From CAZMOK01 sp964567785 (lineage in GTDB: Bacteria; Bacteroidota; Bacteroidia; Bacteroidales; JAGOPY01): DNA of 64,000 nt. Location of the stretch: contig CAZMOK010000005.1 of NCBI GenBank assembly GCA_964567785.1, forward strand, positions 12,003-76,002, in the 5' to 3' direction. Position 1 is the first letter of the stretch. Each line of letters starts with the position of its first letter. Both the position numbers and the translations under genes were made by a program. The notes below the pieces were generated by a model. That model searched no databases, was not told where the DNA came from, and worked only from the letters and a program-made list of their open reading frames with translations. Of the stretch, positions 24,712-33,147 are shown one piece after another.

Positions 24712-25734
24712 GTGAAATTGCTTCATAATCAATTAAAAGAAATAGAAAATTGGCTGCATCCCGGAGCCAGTATACTCATTACCAGTCATCATAATCCCGA
24801 CGGCGACGCGATAGGGTCCCTGCTTGCCATGTATCACCTGACAAAGAAGGAAGGGTACAGGGTAAATTGTGTTGTTCCAAACCGGATACCGGAATTCCTT
24901 AAATGGATGCCAGGATCAGCCGATATACTTATCTTCGATGAAAAAAAGCATGCCCGGCTTTTTACTGAGGCCGACATTATCTATTGCCTTGATTATAATG
25001 CCCCCTCACGTGTTGCTTCAATGGAAGGGGCACTGAAAAGCTCACAGGCCAAAAAGATACTCATCGACCACCATCCCGAACCTGATAAGGAATTCTTTGA
25101 CTGGGCATATTCTACAGTTGAGATAAGTTCCACTGCTGAACTGGTATATAACTATATAGTTGATTGGAAAGGAAATGATGAGATCACTGAGGAAATAGCT
25201 GCCTGTCTGTATGTGGGTATCATGACTGATACCGGATCCTTCAGCTTCAACTGCAGTTATGCTTCCACATTCGCTGCCACCGCGAAACTGCTGGAAACAG
25301 GAATCGACGGTGAGGAGATACACAGACTGGTTTACAATAATTATTCAGAATCAAGGCTGAGGTTGCTTGGGTATTGCCTGTCGGAAAAAATGACGGTTAT
25401 CGAAGAGTATTCTATGGCCTACATTTCTCTCACAAAGACGGAACTGGAGCGCTTTGGTTATGTTCCGGGCGATACGGAAGGGATCGTAAATTACCCGCTA
25501 TCTGTTAAAGATGTAAAGATCTCCATACTGTTGACGGAAAGGAAGGACAATATCAGGTTGTCGTTCAGGTCGAAAGGGAATTTCCCGGTTAACAGGATTG
25601 CCAGGGAACATTTTGAAGGAGGAGGGCATATGAATGCCGCAGGGGGAGACTCATTTGTGAGCATGGACGAAACCATTCTCAAACTGCTTAATATAATGCC
25701 TAAATACCAGGAATTGATGCTTTCGGGGGGATAA
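24712..25734 (+). CDS. nrnA: DHH/DHHA1 phosphoesterase, NrnA-like oligoribonuclease/pAp phosphatase
   Basis: 340 aa cytosolic phosphodiesterase degrading nano-RNA and probably pAp. The DHH domain is visible as SHHNPDGDAIGSL (metal-binding), CLDYNAPSRV, ILIDHHPEPD (the DHH motif, about 118-127), and MTDTGSFSF. The C-terminal DHHA1 domain has GGGHMNAAGG. The start is GTG at 24712, the only start codon between the promoter and the conserved N-terminus. Its TAA overlaps the ATG of the next FKBP gene by one base (TAATG), so they are coupled. Confidence 0.92.
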   Translation: MKLLHNQLKEIENWLHPGASILITSHHNPDGDAIGSLLAMYHLTKKEGYRVNCVVPNRIPEFLKWMPGSADILIFDEKKHARLFTEADIIYCLDYNAPSRVASMEGALKSSQAKKILIDHHPEPDKEFFDWAYSTVEISSTAELVYNYIVDWKGNDEITEEIAACLYVGIMTDTGSFSFNCSYASTFAATAKLLETGIDGEEIHRLVYNNYSESRLRLLGYCLSEKMTVIEEYSMAYISLTKTELERFGYVPGDTEGIVNYPLSVKDVKISILLTERKDNIRLSFRSKGNFPVNRIAREHFEGGGHMNAAGGDSFVSMDETILKLLNIMPKYQELMLSGG

Positions 25735-26309
25735 TGAATAGAAATATCTCTGATGTTACTTATAAAAACACAGTATTACCGGCAAACCTCTGGTTGATTG
25801 TCCTGATATTCTTATGTTCTGCCAGTCTTTCCTGTCGTAATGAGGCGGTAAGAAATAAAGAAAAGATCGATGGCAAAGAGCTTGACAAGTCGTTGATTGA
25901 AGCCAACAAAAAGGCTGTGAAAGCCGAGGATCAGCAAATAGAAGATCTTTTGGACCGGTACAACTGGGATATGGAAACAACCGGGACAGGCTTGCGGTAT
26001 ACTATCGCTGACCCGGGTGAAGGGCCTAAGGTTAAAGATGGAGATGAAGTGACAATTAACTACGAAACCAGGCTTATTACCGGAGATGTAGTATATTCGT
26101 CGGATGAAGACGGGCCGCTGACCTTCATTGTGGGCAAAAGTGACGTGATTGCCGGCGTACAGGAAGGAGTCAGGATGTTGGGAAAAGGGGGTAAAGCAAG
26201 GCTCGTAATCCCTTCCCACCTTGGTTACGGTCTTATAGGTGACCAGGATAAGATAAGGCAAAAAGCTACGTTGATATACGAAATTGAAGTTTTAGACTAT
26301 ACTAATTAA
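25734..26309 (+). CDS. FKBP-type peptidyl-prolyl isomerase lipoprotein (GldI-like)
   Basis: 191 aa. An N-terminal hydrophobic segment ends in a lipobox (SASLSC, about residue 33), followed by a charged helix and one FKBP domain (about 85-191): DGDEVTINYETRLITGDVVYSS, GPLTFIVGKSDVIAGVQEGVRML, KARLVIPSHLGYGL, and TLIYEIEVLD. It is a periplasmic proline isomerase or chaperone, similar in layout to GldI of gliding Bacteroidota. It is translationally coupled to nrnA and 20 bases before a second FKBP lipoprotein, suggesting joint function in folding exported proteins. Confidence 0.88.
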   Translation: MNRNISDVTYKNTVLPANLWLIVLIFLCSASLSCRNEAVRNKEKIDGKELDKSLIEANKKAVKAEDQQIEDLLDRYNWDMETTGTGLRYTIADPGEGPKVKDGDEVTINYETRLITGDVVYSSDEDGPLTFIVGKSDVIAGVQEGVRMLGKGGKARLVIPSHLGYGLIGDQDKIRQKATLIYEIEVLDYTN

Positions 26310-26329
26310 TTGAAAATCTGATTTTTATT

Positions 26330-27694
26330 ATGAAGAAATTCAAAAACTTTTTTATTTATTCATTTCTTTCGGTAACTGTACTTTTATTTTTCGGTTGTGA
26401 ACCGTCGAAACATCCTGGCTTCAAGAAAACGGGCACAGGGTTGTTATATAAGATACATACCCCCGAAAACAATGATACAAACAATGTTGAAGCTGGAAAG
26501 GTAATCACTCTTGACATGAAGTACAAGATCGGGGACTCGTTGCTTTACGACAGCGATCAAATGCCCACTCCCGTTATGTTCCCGGTAATGGAATCCCAAT
26601 TTGAGGGCGATATATATGAAGGTCTTCTGATGCTTGTTAAAGGTGACAGCGCCACGCTCGTAGTGGATGCGGTAGATTTCTTTGTGAAGACTGCCAACCA
26701 GCCACAGGCCCCTGAATTTGTTTCGGAGGGGGATGAAATGACCTTCGAAGTTAAGATACGGGAGATACAGACTGAGGAAGAGGTTCAGGCGGCAGAAAGG
26801 GAGCGTTTGATGAAACGCCAGCAGGAAGAAAGAGAACTGATAGTAAATTACGTTCACGATAACGAAATTACTGTTGAACCAACCGAATCGGGTATATACT
26901 ACATTGAGAAAAAACAGGGAAAAGGTAATACCCCCGCAGAGGAGCAATGGGTCAACGTTCATTATACAGTGTACACTCTGGAAGGGGAGAGGCTTTTCTC
27001 CACCCGCGACAGGGGGGAACCGATTGATTTCCAGATCGGAAAAAGGTTTGAGAATGAAGGGTTCCAGGAAGTAGTCGGGCTGATGCGCGAAGGGGGAGTT
27101 TCCGAAGCGCTGGTCCCCAGCAGCATGGCCTTTGGAGCACAGGGTGCCGGACAGGTGATTCAGCCATTTACACCTTTGTATTATGAAATTGAGCTGATCG
27201 ACGTGATGACCGTAGATGAATGGGACAGGAAACAGGCTGACAAAAAGGCAAAACAGTTTGCCGAAAAGCTTGAAAAACAGGAAGCTGAAAAAGCCATCAT
27301 CAAAGAATATATTAGGGACAACAACATAACCCCCACTGTAGAAACAGAAGAGGGCTTGATCTATGTTGAAGATGTGAAAGGTGACGGCCCCAAACCGGTA
27401 AGGGGAGACAAAGTGAAAGTTCACTATACAGGAATGACGCTCGACGGGGAAGTGTTTGATTCATCAGTCGAAAGAGGAGAACCTTTCGAATTCATTGTAG
27501 GCCGTAACATGGTTATACAGGGTTGGGATAAAGGGCTCCCTCTGATGAATACAGGCAGCAAAGGAAAGCTCATTATTCCATTCGAAATGGCTTATGGTGA
27601 ACGCGGTGCGCCTGGCAGCATCGAACCCTATTCTACACTTGTTTTTGAAGTGGAACTGCTTGAGATAGTGGAAGAAGCAGGAAACGAAGAATAA
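26330..27694 (+). CDS. Lipoprotein with three tandem FKBP domains
   Basis: 454 aa. Lipoprotein signal with lipobox FFGC (about residue 22). Three FKBP-like domains follow, separated by charged helices: domain 1 (about 35-145) is degenerate, with few canonical active-site aromatics; domain 2 (about 185-295) reads VNVHYTVYTLEGERLFSTRDRGEP; domain 3 (about 350-447) is canonical, VKVHYTGMTLDGEVFDSSVERG, VIQGWDKGLPLM, AYGERGAPGSIEPYSTLVF. It is a periplasmic isomerase/chaperone. The multidomain form suggests handling of large clients such as outer-membrane or T9SS proteins (inference). It abuts the convergent cysQ with no gap. Confidence 0.9.
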   Translation: MKKFKNFFIYSFLSVTVLLFFGCEPSKHPGFKKTGTGLLYKIHTPENNDTNNVEAGKVITLDMKYKIGDSLLYDSDQMPTPVMFPVMESQFEGDIYEGLLMLVKGDSATLVVDAVDFFVKTANQPQAPEFVSEGDEMTFEVKIREIQTEEEVQAAERERLMKRQQEERELIVNYVHDNEITVEPTESGIYYIEKKQGKGNTPAEEQWVNVHYTVYTLEGERLFSTRDRGEPIDFQIGKRFENEGFQEVVGLMREGGVSEALVPSSMAFGAQGAGQVIQPFTPLYYEIELIDVMTVDEWDRKQADKKAKQFAEKLEKQEAEKAIIKEYIRDNNITPTVETEEGLIYVEDVKGDGPKPVRGDKVKVHYTGMTLDGEVFDSSVERGEPFEFIVGRNMVIQGWDKGLPLMNTGSKGKLIIPFEMAYGERGAPGSIEPYSTLVFEVELLEIVEEAGNEE

Positions 27695-28528
27695 TTACCT
27701 GGAAACTATAAACCAGGGATTCAAAAGATCTTCTTTATTATATCTGAGAGGCCGGCCGGTGCCGGCCTCTTTAATTTCTGCACCTGAAAATTCAGCAACT
27801 GCATGTCCTGCTGCAGTATCCCATTCCATAGTGGGGGCAAACCGCGGATAAACATCTGCAAACCCTTCTGCAACAAGACAAAGCTTGATAGAGCTCCCTT
27901 TGGAGGCAAATTCAAGGTCGGGGTGTTCTTTTTTTATTTCGTCTACAAATTGTCGGGTTTCAGGCGACATGTGCGAACGGCTGCATACAACCGTGTAAGG
28001 CCTTTCATTTGTGGTACTTAATGGCAAAGAATGGCCTTCCAGCAAACCGGGCAGCAAAAAACTGCCTTCCTCATTTCTGACCACTTTTGTTTTCCTGGAT
28101 CTCCAACCCAATCCACCGTAATATAGTTCACCCGAAACAGGAATAAAAACCACTCCCAATACCGGACTCCCATCTTTTATAAGAGCTATGTTGACTGTGA
28201 ACTCACCGTTCTTTTTGATGAATTCCCTGGTGCCGTCAAGAGGGTCCACAAGCCAAAACAAGGGCCATTTTGAACGGTCGGAGAAAGGGATTTCCTTTCC
28301 TTCCTCACTTAAGACCGGGATATCATAGGGATTGAGGATGGATACGATCATTCTGTGGGCATTCTTGTCAGCCAGTGTCAGAGGTGACTTGTCGTCTTTC
28401 AGCTCAACATCGATAGTTGTTTTGTAAACTTCAAGAATCTCTTCCCCTGCCTTTAGGGCAGCTTTTACTGCCAGCTTAAGCAATTGATCAATATTACTTT
28501 GATTTTCAGTTGTAAAGGTGCTAGTCAT
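27695..28528 (-). CDS. cysQ: 3'(2'),5'-bisphosphate nucleotidase CysQ
   Basis: 277 aa Mg-dependent phosphatase of the inositol monophosphatase superfamily, removing the 3' phosphate from pAp left by sulfation and phosphopantetheine transfer. Motifs: SEEGKEIPF (metal-binding Glu), WLVDPLDGTREFIKKNGEF (DPxDGT), and EWDTAAGHAVAEFSG near the C-terminus (WDTAAG). Length is normal. Its start overlaps the uvrB stop by 4 bases. Its C-terminal coding region contains a perfect 10-bp inverted repeat (27747-27770) that may terminate the opposing FKBP transcript. Confidence 0.95.
   Translation of the reverse strand: MTSTFTTENQSNIDQLLKLAVKAALKAGEEILEVYKTTIDVELKDDKSPLTLADKNAHRMIVSILNPYDIPVLSEEGKEIPFSDRSKWPLFWLVDPLDGTREFIKKNGEFTVNIALIKDGSPVLGVVFIPVSGELYYGGLGWRSRKTKVVRNEEGSFLLPGLLEGHSLPLSTTNERPYTVVCSRSHMSPETRQFVDEIKKEHPDLEFASKGSSIKLCLVAEGFADVYPRFAPTMEWDTAAGHAVAEFSGAEIKEAGTGRPLRYNKEDLLNPWFIVSR
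27747..27777 (+). terminator. Hairpin inside the 3' end of cysQ, candidate terminator for the FKBP operon
   Basis: A perfect 10-bp stem, AGAGGCCGGC with GCCGGCCTCT, and the 4-base loop CGGT are followed on + by TTTAATTT. It lies 53 bases after the FKBP stop, in the antisense orientation within cysQ codons. Confidence 0.6.
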
Positions 28529-30549
28529 TTTCTCTCTTTTAAAATGTCTTCGAGGGCAAACATTTCATCTCTCAGCTTTGCGGCCCGGATGAAATCCAGC
28601 TCTTTAACAGCTGCTTCAATGTCCTTTCTTATCCTGTTAATGGCCTTTTGTATCTGATCACTGTCCATGTATGATATAACCGGATCGGCTGCAGCGCTGG
28701 GCTCGTCCTTTTCAACATAGGCCTTTGGTTCTTTCCTTTTTGCATCGGCCACGGCAGTTTGTCCCATAATCGCTTCTACCGATTTTTTGATCTGGGTGGG
28801 GGTAATGTTATGCTCTGCATTATAGGCCAGTTGTTTTTCTCTCCTCCTGTCGGTTTCATCGATAGTGCGCTGCATAGATTCGGTTATGTTATCAGCGTAC
28901 ATGATCACCAGGCTGTTAAGATTCCTGGCCGCCCTTCCTGCCGTCTGGGTGAGGGACCTTTCCGACCTCAAAAATCCCTCTTTGTCGGCATCCATTATAG
29001 CTACCAGCGATACTTCGGGCAGGTCCAGACCTTCCCTTAGCAGATTCACTCCCACAAGCACATCAAATTTGCCGGTCCTCAGGTCCCTCATGATCTCGAC
29101 CCTGTCGAGGGTATCCACTTCAGAATGGATATAACGGCATTTAATGTTCACCCGTTGGAGGTATTTGGTCAGCTCTTCCGCCATCCGCTTGGTAAGTGTC
29201 GTAACCAGGACACGCTCCCCTTTGCCGGTGCGTTCGTCGACCTCCTCCAGGAGATCATCTATCTGGTTATGGCTTGGCCTTACCTCTATAACCGGGTCAA
29301 GCAAGCCGGTTGGTCTGATAAGCTGCTCTACAACAATACCTTCTGATTTTTCCAGTTCGTATTCAGCGGGTGTGGCGCTCACGTAGATGATCTGGTTTGT
29401 AAGTGCCTCGAACTCATCAAATTTAAGGGGCCTGTTATCAAGGGCTGATGGCAACCTGAATCCGTATTCCACCAGGGTCTGTTTCCGTGACCTGTCACCT
29501 CCGTACATAGCCCTGATCTGGGGAATGGTAACGTGGCTCTCGTCAATAATGGTAATGTAATCGTCCGGAAAATAATCAAGCAGACAGAAGGGCCTTGAGC
29601 CGGGCTTGCGACCGTCAAAATATCGGGAATAGTTTTCTATCCCTGAACAGAAACCCAGCTCACGCATCATTTCTATATCATAGGTCACCCTGTCTTCAAG
29701 CCTCTTTGCTTCAAGATATTTCCCAATTTCTTTGAAATAATCAGCCTGGCTGAATAAATCCTGCTGAATATCACCAATGGCCGATTTCATTTTATCCCTT
29801 GAGGTTATGAAAATGTTGGCAGGGAATATATTGATACTGTCGAATGATTCGAGAGCCTTGCCGTCTATGGGGTTAAAAGTTTCTATCTCCTCGATCTCAT
29901 CCCCAAAAAAGGATATCCTGTAGCAGAAATCGGCGTATGCCGGGAAAATATCTACTGTATCGCCTCTTACACGGAACCTCCCATGGATAAACTCGGTTTC
30001 GGTCCTTGAATAGAGGCTTGCCACCAGCCGGTGAAGGAACTGGTTCCGGCTTATTATGTCACCCGTTTTGATCCGTATCACATTGTTGTTGAAGTCATCA
30101 GGGTTACCTATGCCATAGATACAGGAAACTGAAGAAACCACTATTACATCCCTTCTTCCCGATAGCAGGGCAGAGCTGGCGCTGAGCCTCAGTTTTTCGA
30201 TCTCTTCATTGATTGAGAGGTCTTTTTCAATATAGGTATTGGTTACCGGGATATAAGCTTCGGGCTGATAATAATCATAGTAGGAAACAAAGTACTCAAC
30301 CGCATTGTCAGGAAAAAACTGCTTGAACTCCCCGTAAAGCTGCGCTGCCAGGGTTTTGTTGTGGCTTAGGACCAGTGTGGGCCTGTTTACCTCCTCAAGC
30401 ACATTGGCTACAGTGAAGGTTTTACCCGAGCCGGTAACTCCAAGGAGTACCTGTGCCCGGTCGCCACGGCTCAGGCCTTCAACAAGTTGCCTGATCGCTT
30501 CAGGCTGGTCGCCTGTGGGTTTGTATTCCGAAGTAAGTTTGAAATTCAT
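28525..30549 (-). CDS. uvrB: UvrABC system protein B
   Basis: 674 aa DNA-damage recognition helicase-like subunit of nucleotide excision repair. Walker A GVTGSGKTFT (about 39-48), the damage-probing beta-hairpin YYDYYQPEAYIP (about 92-103), helicase motifs IIDESH, TLTKRMAEEL, GVNLLREGLDLPEVSL and QTAGRAARN, and a C-terminal UVR motif (IEAAVKELDFIRAAKLRDE) that contacts UvrC. Length matches the family. The upstream -7 element at 30569 gives a short leader. cysQ is coupled downstream by a 4-base overlap. Confidence 0.98.
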   Translation of the reverse strand: MNFKLTSEYKPTGDQPEAIRQLVEGLSRGDRAQVLLGVTGSGKTFTVANVLEEVNRPTLVLSHNKTLAAQLYGEFKQFFPDNAVEYFVSYYDYYQPEAYIPVTNTYIEKDLSINEEIEKLRLSASSALLSGRRDVIVVSSVSCIYGIGNPDDFNNNVIRIKTGDIISRNQFLHRLVASLYSRTETEFIHGRFRVRGDTVDIFPAYADFCYRISFFGDEIEEIETFNPIDGKALESFDSINIFPANIFITSRDKMKSAIGDIQQDLFSQADYFKEIGKYLEAKRLEDRVTYDIEMMRELGFCSGIENYSRYFDGRKPGSRPFCLLDYFPDDYITIIDESHVTIPQIRAMYGGDRSRKQTLVEYGFRLPSALDNRPLKFDEFEALTNQIIYVSATPAEYELEKSEGIVVEQLIRPTGLLDPVIEVRPSHNQIDDLLEEVDERTGKGERVLVTTLTKRMAEELTKYLQRVNIKCRYIHSEVDTLDRVEIMRDLRTGKFDVLVGVNLLREGLDLPEVSLVAIMDADKEGFLRSERSLTQTAGRAARNLNSLVIMYADNITESMQRTIDETDRRREKQLAYNAEHNITPTQIKKSVEAIMGQTAVADAKRKEPKAYVEKDEPSAAADPVISYMDSDQIQKAINRIRKDIEAAVKELDFIRAAKLRDEMFALEDILKERK

Positions 30550-30568
30550 CAGTACTGTCCTTCAGCAG

Positions 30569-30576
30569 CAAAATTA
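30569..30576 (-). promoter_or_regulatory. sigma-AB -7 element of uvrB
   Basis: On the - strand TAATTTTG fits TAnnTTTG, 19 bases before the uvrB ATG. Confidence 0.55.
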
Positions 30577-30590
30577 ATGAACTAAGTCAA

Positions 30591-31343
30591 TCAAATGACG
30601 AAAGGAATGATTGCTTTGCGTTCGCCCGGATAATCGTCAAATTTTTCCTGGTACCATTGATGGTGGTTTATGGCCCTGGGAATAAGGTTTGCCATGGTCC
30701 AGACCATGAAAGAAAAGGCCGGAAGCGACCAGGCCATAATGGCAAAACCTGTCCATTCTATGATCTCACCAAAGAAGTTAGGACATGAGATGTAGTTGAA
30801 AAGGCCACCCCTGGGTATATAGTAACCTGTATCTCCTTTTTTTCTCAGGTTGATCAGCTTGTTGTCGGCATATTGGTTTATGGTAAAACCGGTAATGAAA
30901 ATGATGATTCCGGGGATAAAATGGAGCAGGGAGATCTGTTCATAGGGTTCCGCAAACCACCCCAGCCAGTATCCGTTAATAGACCCGTTCACAAGGTTGA
31001 AAAATACTGCTGATAAGGCAATTATCAGAGGCATTCTCTTGTTTTTGGTCCTGGTACGGAACGGAAAGATGAATATCCTGTTCACATAGTGCAAAGTGAA
31101 CACCGAAAATATGATCCATTTATAAATATCTTTTTCGATGGGACCCGTAAGGTAGAAATAGACAAAAAGCGCCAGGGTCGGGAATTCCATGATGAACCAG
31201 CCAAGCTTGTTGTCTATCATTGGCCCCCAGCCACCGGTTGTGTGTCTTCCGTAAGGGGTCCTGATCCTTAACAGGAATGGAAAGGTCACCAGCGCAACTC
31301 CAATCCAGATGAGCACCAAAATTGTAAATAGGTTTTCCGACAT
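30591..31343 (-). CDS. Steroid 5-alpha-reductase-like membrane protein
   Basis: 250 aa with about six hydrophobic segments. The C-terminal part matches the 3-oxo-5-alpha-steroid 4-dehydrogenase family (PF02544-like): GGLFNYISCPNFFGEIIEW, GFAIMAWSLPAFSFMVWT, NLIPRAINHHQWYQEKF and DYPGERKAIIPF at the end. In eukaryotes such enzymes use NADPH to reduce an enone; the bacterial substrate is unknown, with isoprenoid or other lipid enones possible. It starts 3 bases after the epimerase stop, so both are in one operon, which might indicate a shared lipid-modifying pathway (weak inference). Confidence 0.88.
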   Translation of the reverse strand: MSENLFTILVLIWIGVALVTFPFLLRIRTPYGRHTTGGWGPMIDNKLGWFIMEFPTLALFVYFYLTGPIEKDIYKWIIFSVFTLHYVNRIFIFPFRTRTKNKRMPLIIALSAVFFNLVNGSINGYWLGWFAEPYEQISLLHFIPGIIIFITGFTINQYADNKLINLRKKGDTGYYIPRGGLFNYISCPNFFGEIIEWTGFAIMAWSLPAFSFMVWTMANLIPRAINHHQWYQEKFDDYPGERKAIIPFVI

Positions 31344-31346
31344 GCT

Positions 31347-32327
31347 TCAACGTATAAAGTGTTCTTTTTTGAAAAATTCCATGGTGTCCTTAAGGGTATC
31401 TTCAATAGGCCTTGAATTATATCCCAGGTCTTTGCGTGCTTTCTCTCCGACGATCTTTCTGCTTCCTGTCCTGATGATATCAAGTGAAGCGCTTGTGTAA
31501 AGCGGGTGCTGATCAAGCATTGAATAGTAGGCCCCGATAAAGGGGACACCGATCCGTGCCAGCCAGAACGGTATGGTAAGGGTAGGGGTGGGCCTTTGTA
31601 CAATTTGAGAAAGTGTTGCTGAAAGTTCACTCAGGCTTAGCCAGTGGCCCGGAAGAAGGTAACCCTCACCGCTCTTTCCCTTTTCCATCGCATTTATGGC
31701 ACCCTGGCATACATCCCTCACATCCACCCAGTTATATCCCCCCGGCACAAGGGCAGGGATCTGCCTGTTGTACAACCTTATCAGCAACTGGCCCACAAGG
31801 CTGGGCTTGTAATCATTAGGACCGATAATTGATGTTGGGTTGATCACTACAGCGTCTATCCCGTTCCTGGCTGCTTCCCTTACCATCTTTTCGCCGGCCG
31901 ATTTCGTCCGCTCATAGGGCAGGGGATTGGTAGTTGCCAGTGACCGTGTTTCATCCATCGGTTCATTAACCGGGGAATTTACAAGTGCATGTATGGAACT
32001 GAAATGGACCAGCCTTTTCACAGAGCTGTCTTTCAACGATTCTATTATGTTCCGGGTACCTTCAACATTGACTTTCTCAAGGTGTTTGTTCCTGCTACCT
32101 TTGATTGAAATTATGGCAGCAAGGTGAAAGACAACATCGGCACCATCGAATAGCTCATCTAATGCGGGCCTGTCTAGGATATCTCCTGTGACCTTTTCAA
32201 GATCAAGGTCCTTTATGCCTCTGTCATCTTTATATACAAGAGCCTTGACCCGGTGCCCTTCCCGGAGGAGCATTCTGCAAAGGTTTGAGCCCACGTGACC
32301 GTTTGCACCAGTTACTGCTATTACCAT
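31347..32327 (-). CDS. NAD-dependent epimerase/dehydratase (extended SDR)
   Basis: 326 aa from ATG 32327; an in-frame ATG at 32348 would add seven residues before the conserved MVIAVTGANGHVGSNL. Extended short-chain dehydrogenase with NAD-binding TGANGHVG, the catalytic YxxxK in YERTKSAGEKM (about 147), and NPTSIIGPNDYKPS. The layout resembles dihydroflavonol-reductase or 3-beta-hydroxysteroid-dehydrogenase-like enzymes rather than sugar epimerases, consistent with the steroid-reductase-like gene 3 bases downstream. Substrate unknown. The N-terminal codons are overlapped by the tail of the upstream hypothetical ORF. Confidence 0.9.
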   Translation of the reverse strand: MVIAVTGANGHVGSNLCRMLLREGHRVKALVYKDDRGIKDLDLEKVTGDILDRPALDELFDGADVVFHLAAIISIKGSRNKHLEKVNVEGTRNIIESLKDSSVKRLVHFSSIHALVNSPVNEPMDETRSLATTNPLPYERTKSAGEKMVREAARNGIDAVVINPTSIIGPNDYKPSLVGQLLIRLYNRQIPALVPGGYNWVDVRDVCQGAINAMEKGKSGEGYLLPGHWLSLSELSATLSQIVQRPTPTLTIPFWLARIGVPFIGAYYSMLDQHPLYTSASLDIIRTGSRKIVGEKARKDLGYNSRPIEDTLKDTMEFFKKEHFIR

Positions 32328-32922
32328 TTTGTTCAAATAAGGGCGCAAAATACAAAAAGCGGCTCAATGACGGGCCCCTGATCTGGTTTGAATTTGAACA
32401 ATTTACCCTCTGATGTGGAAAAGTCCTGGCTTTCTTCCTGAAGACAATTGAAGAAGGGGAGAGTACCCTGTTGACAAGGAAAAGGAATATCCTTGAAACA
32501 ATGTCGTAGTACCTTTTAATAAAATCCCCATAAAGATTAATTGCATTTCTTTTGTAACTGAATATTTTCCTGGCAGGCAAGGGCTGCTCACCGGCATAGG
32601 AGGGATCGTTAAGGTCCTGGAACAGGATATCGTCAGATTCAAGCTGTATAATGAGCCACCTGTAAACTTTTTTGATAAAACGCGGCAGTTTCTGAACAGG
32701 ATGACCTGCTGAAATCTTATTCATTTCCCATTCAACGGTATCTGATACATAATAGTGATCTGTACTGTTAACAGGAATAGCTTCTACTGAAGGCCCCTCG
32801 CCTGAAAAGAATACAAATAAATACTCATCAACCGCTCCGGAAATATTTCGGAATAATGATAAGGCACTTTTCTTAAAAGAATATAAGGTTGTTCTTAATT
32901 TTTTTGATGAATAATGAATCAC
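32230..32922 (-). CDS. Hypothetical protein with doubtful C-terminus
   Basis: 230 aa from a GTG at 32922. No family was recognised. Residues 1-165 look protein-like, mixing charged and hydrophobic segments (VDEYLFVFFSGEG, LPRFIKKVYRWLIIQLES, INLYGDFIKRYYDIVSR). The last 50 residues (GLKPLQNAPPGRAPGQGSCI and before) are compositionally odd and run about 98 bases into the epimerase gene in another frame. This suggests that the true protein ends earlier through a frameshift or sequencing error, or that the gene is decaying. A -7 element lies 42 bases upstream. It is divergent from the gene at 33148. Confidence 0.45.
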   Translation of the reverse strand: MIHYSSKKLRTTLYSFKKSALSLFRNISGAVDEYLFVFFSGEGPSVEAIPVNSTDHYYVSDTVEWEMNKISAGHPVQKLPRFIKKVYRWLIIQLESDDILFQDLNDPSYAGEQPLPARKIFSYKRNAINLYGDFIKRYYDIVSRIFLFLVNRVLSPSSIVFRKKARTFPHQRVNCSNSNQIRGPSLSRFLYFAPLFEQNGNSSNWCKRSRGLKPLQNAPPGRAPGQGSCI

Positions 32923-32964
32923 TTTATAACCAGTTTTGACTGACAGAAATTGCTTTTACAGGTT

Positions 32965-32972
32965 CAAAAGTA
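32965..32972 (-). promoter_or_regulatory. sigma-AB -7 element upstream of the 32922 ORF
   Basis: On the - strand TACTTTTG fits TAnnTTTG, about 42 bases before the GTG. The -33 region reads TTTT at roughly the right distance. Confidence 0.5.
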
Positions 32973-33054
32973 TAACCATATATAACTGATAAAAAGTGTT
33001 TTAAGTAATAAAATTCCACCTTAAAAGAATAGTTAAGCCAATTAAATTTTAAAA

Positions 33055-33121
33055 ACTTAATTTAACTTAAGTTACTTAAGCAATACTTAATTAATGCTTA
33101 AATATTTTTGTTTTAACTTAA
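33055..33121. repeat. Helically phased ACTTAA repeat array over a promoter
   Basis: ACTTAA occurs at 33055, 33065, 33074, 33085 and 33116, and the variant GCTTAA at 33096. The starts are 9-11 bp apart, with one step missing near 33106. All lie on one face of the helix and span the -33 element of the downstream gene. Consistent with cooperative regulator binding or with intrinsically curved DNA. Confidence 0.7.
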
Positions 33122-33138
33122 TTATTACTCTATATTTG
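33107..33138 (+). promoter_or_regulatory. Canonical sigma-AB promoter of the 33148 gene
   Basis: TTTG (33107-33110)-N20-TATATTTG (33131-33138), perfect at both elements, 9 bases before ATG 33148. It rules out the in-frame ATG at 33094 as start. Confidence 0.8.
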
Positions 33139-33147
33139 CTTAATACA

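Noticed and set aside
24616..24732. N-terminal extension of ndk by 39 residues
   Set aside because: It crosses ndk's own -7 element, exceeds the family length and overlaps the start of the divergent nrnA.
26444..27424. 326-codon ORF antisense to the triple-FKBP gene
   Set aside because: The sense frame encodes conserved FKBP domains with a lipoprotein signal; the antisense frame has low-complexity Phe-rich text and no promoter.
33094..33147. Upstream ATG extending the 33148 protein by 18 residues
   Set aside because: A perfect -33/-7 promoter lies within this extension, so it is probably not transcribed.
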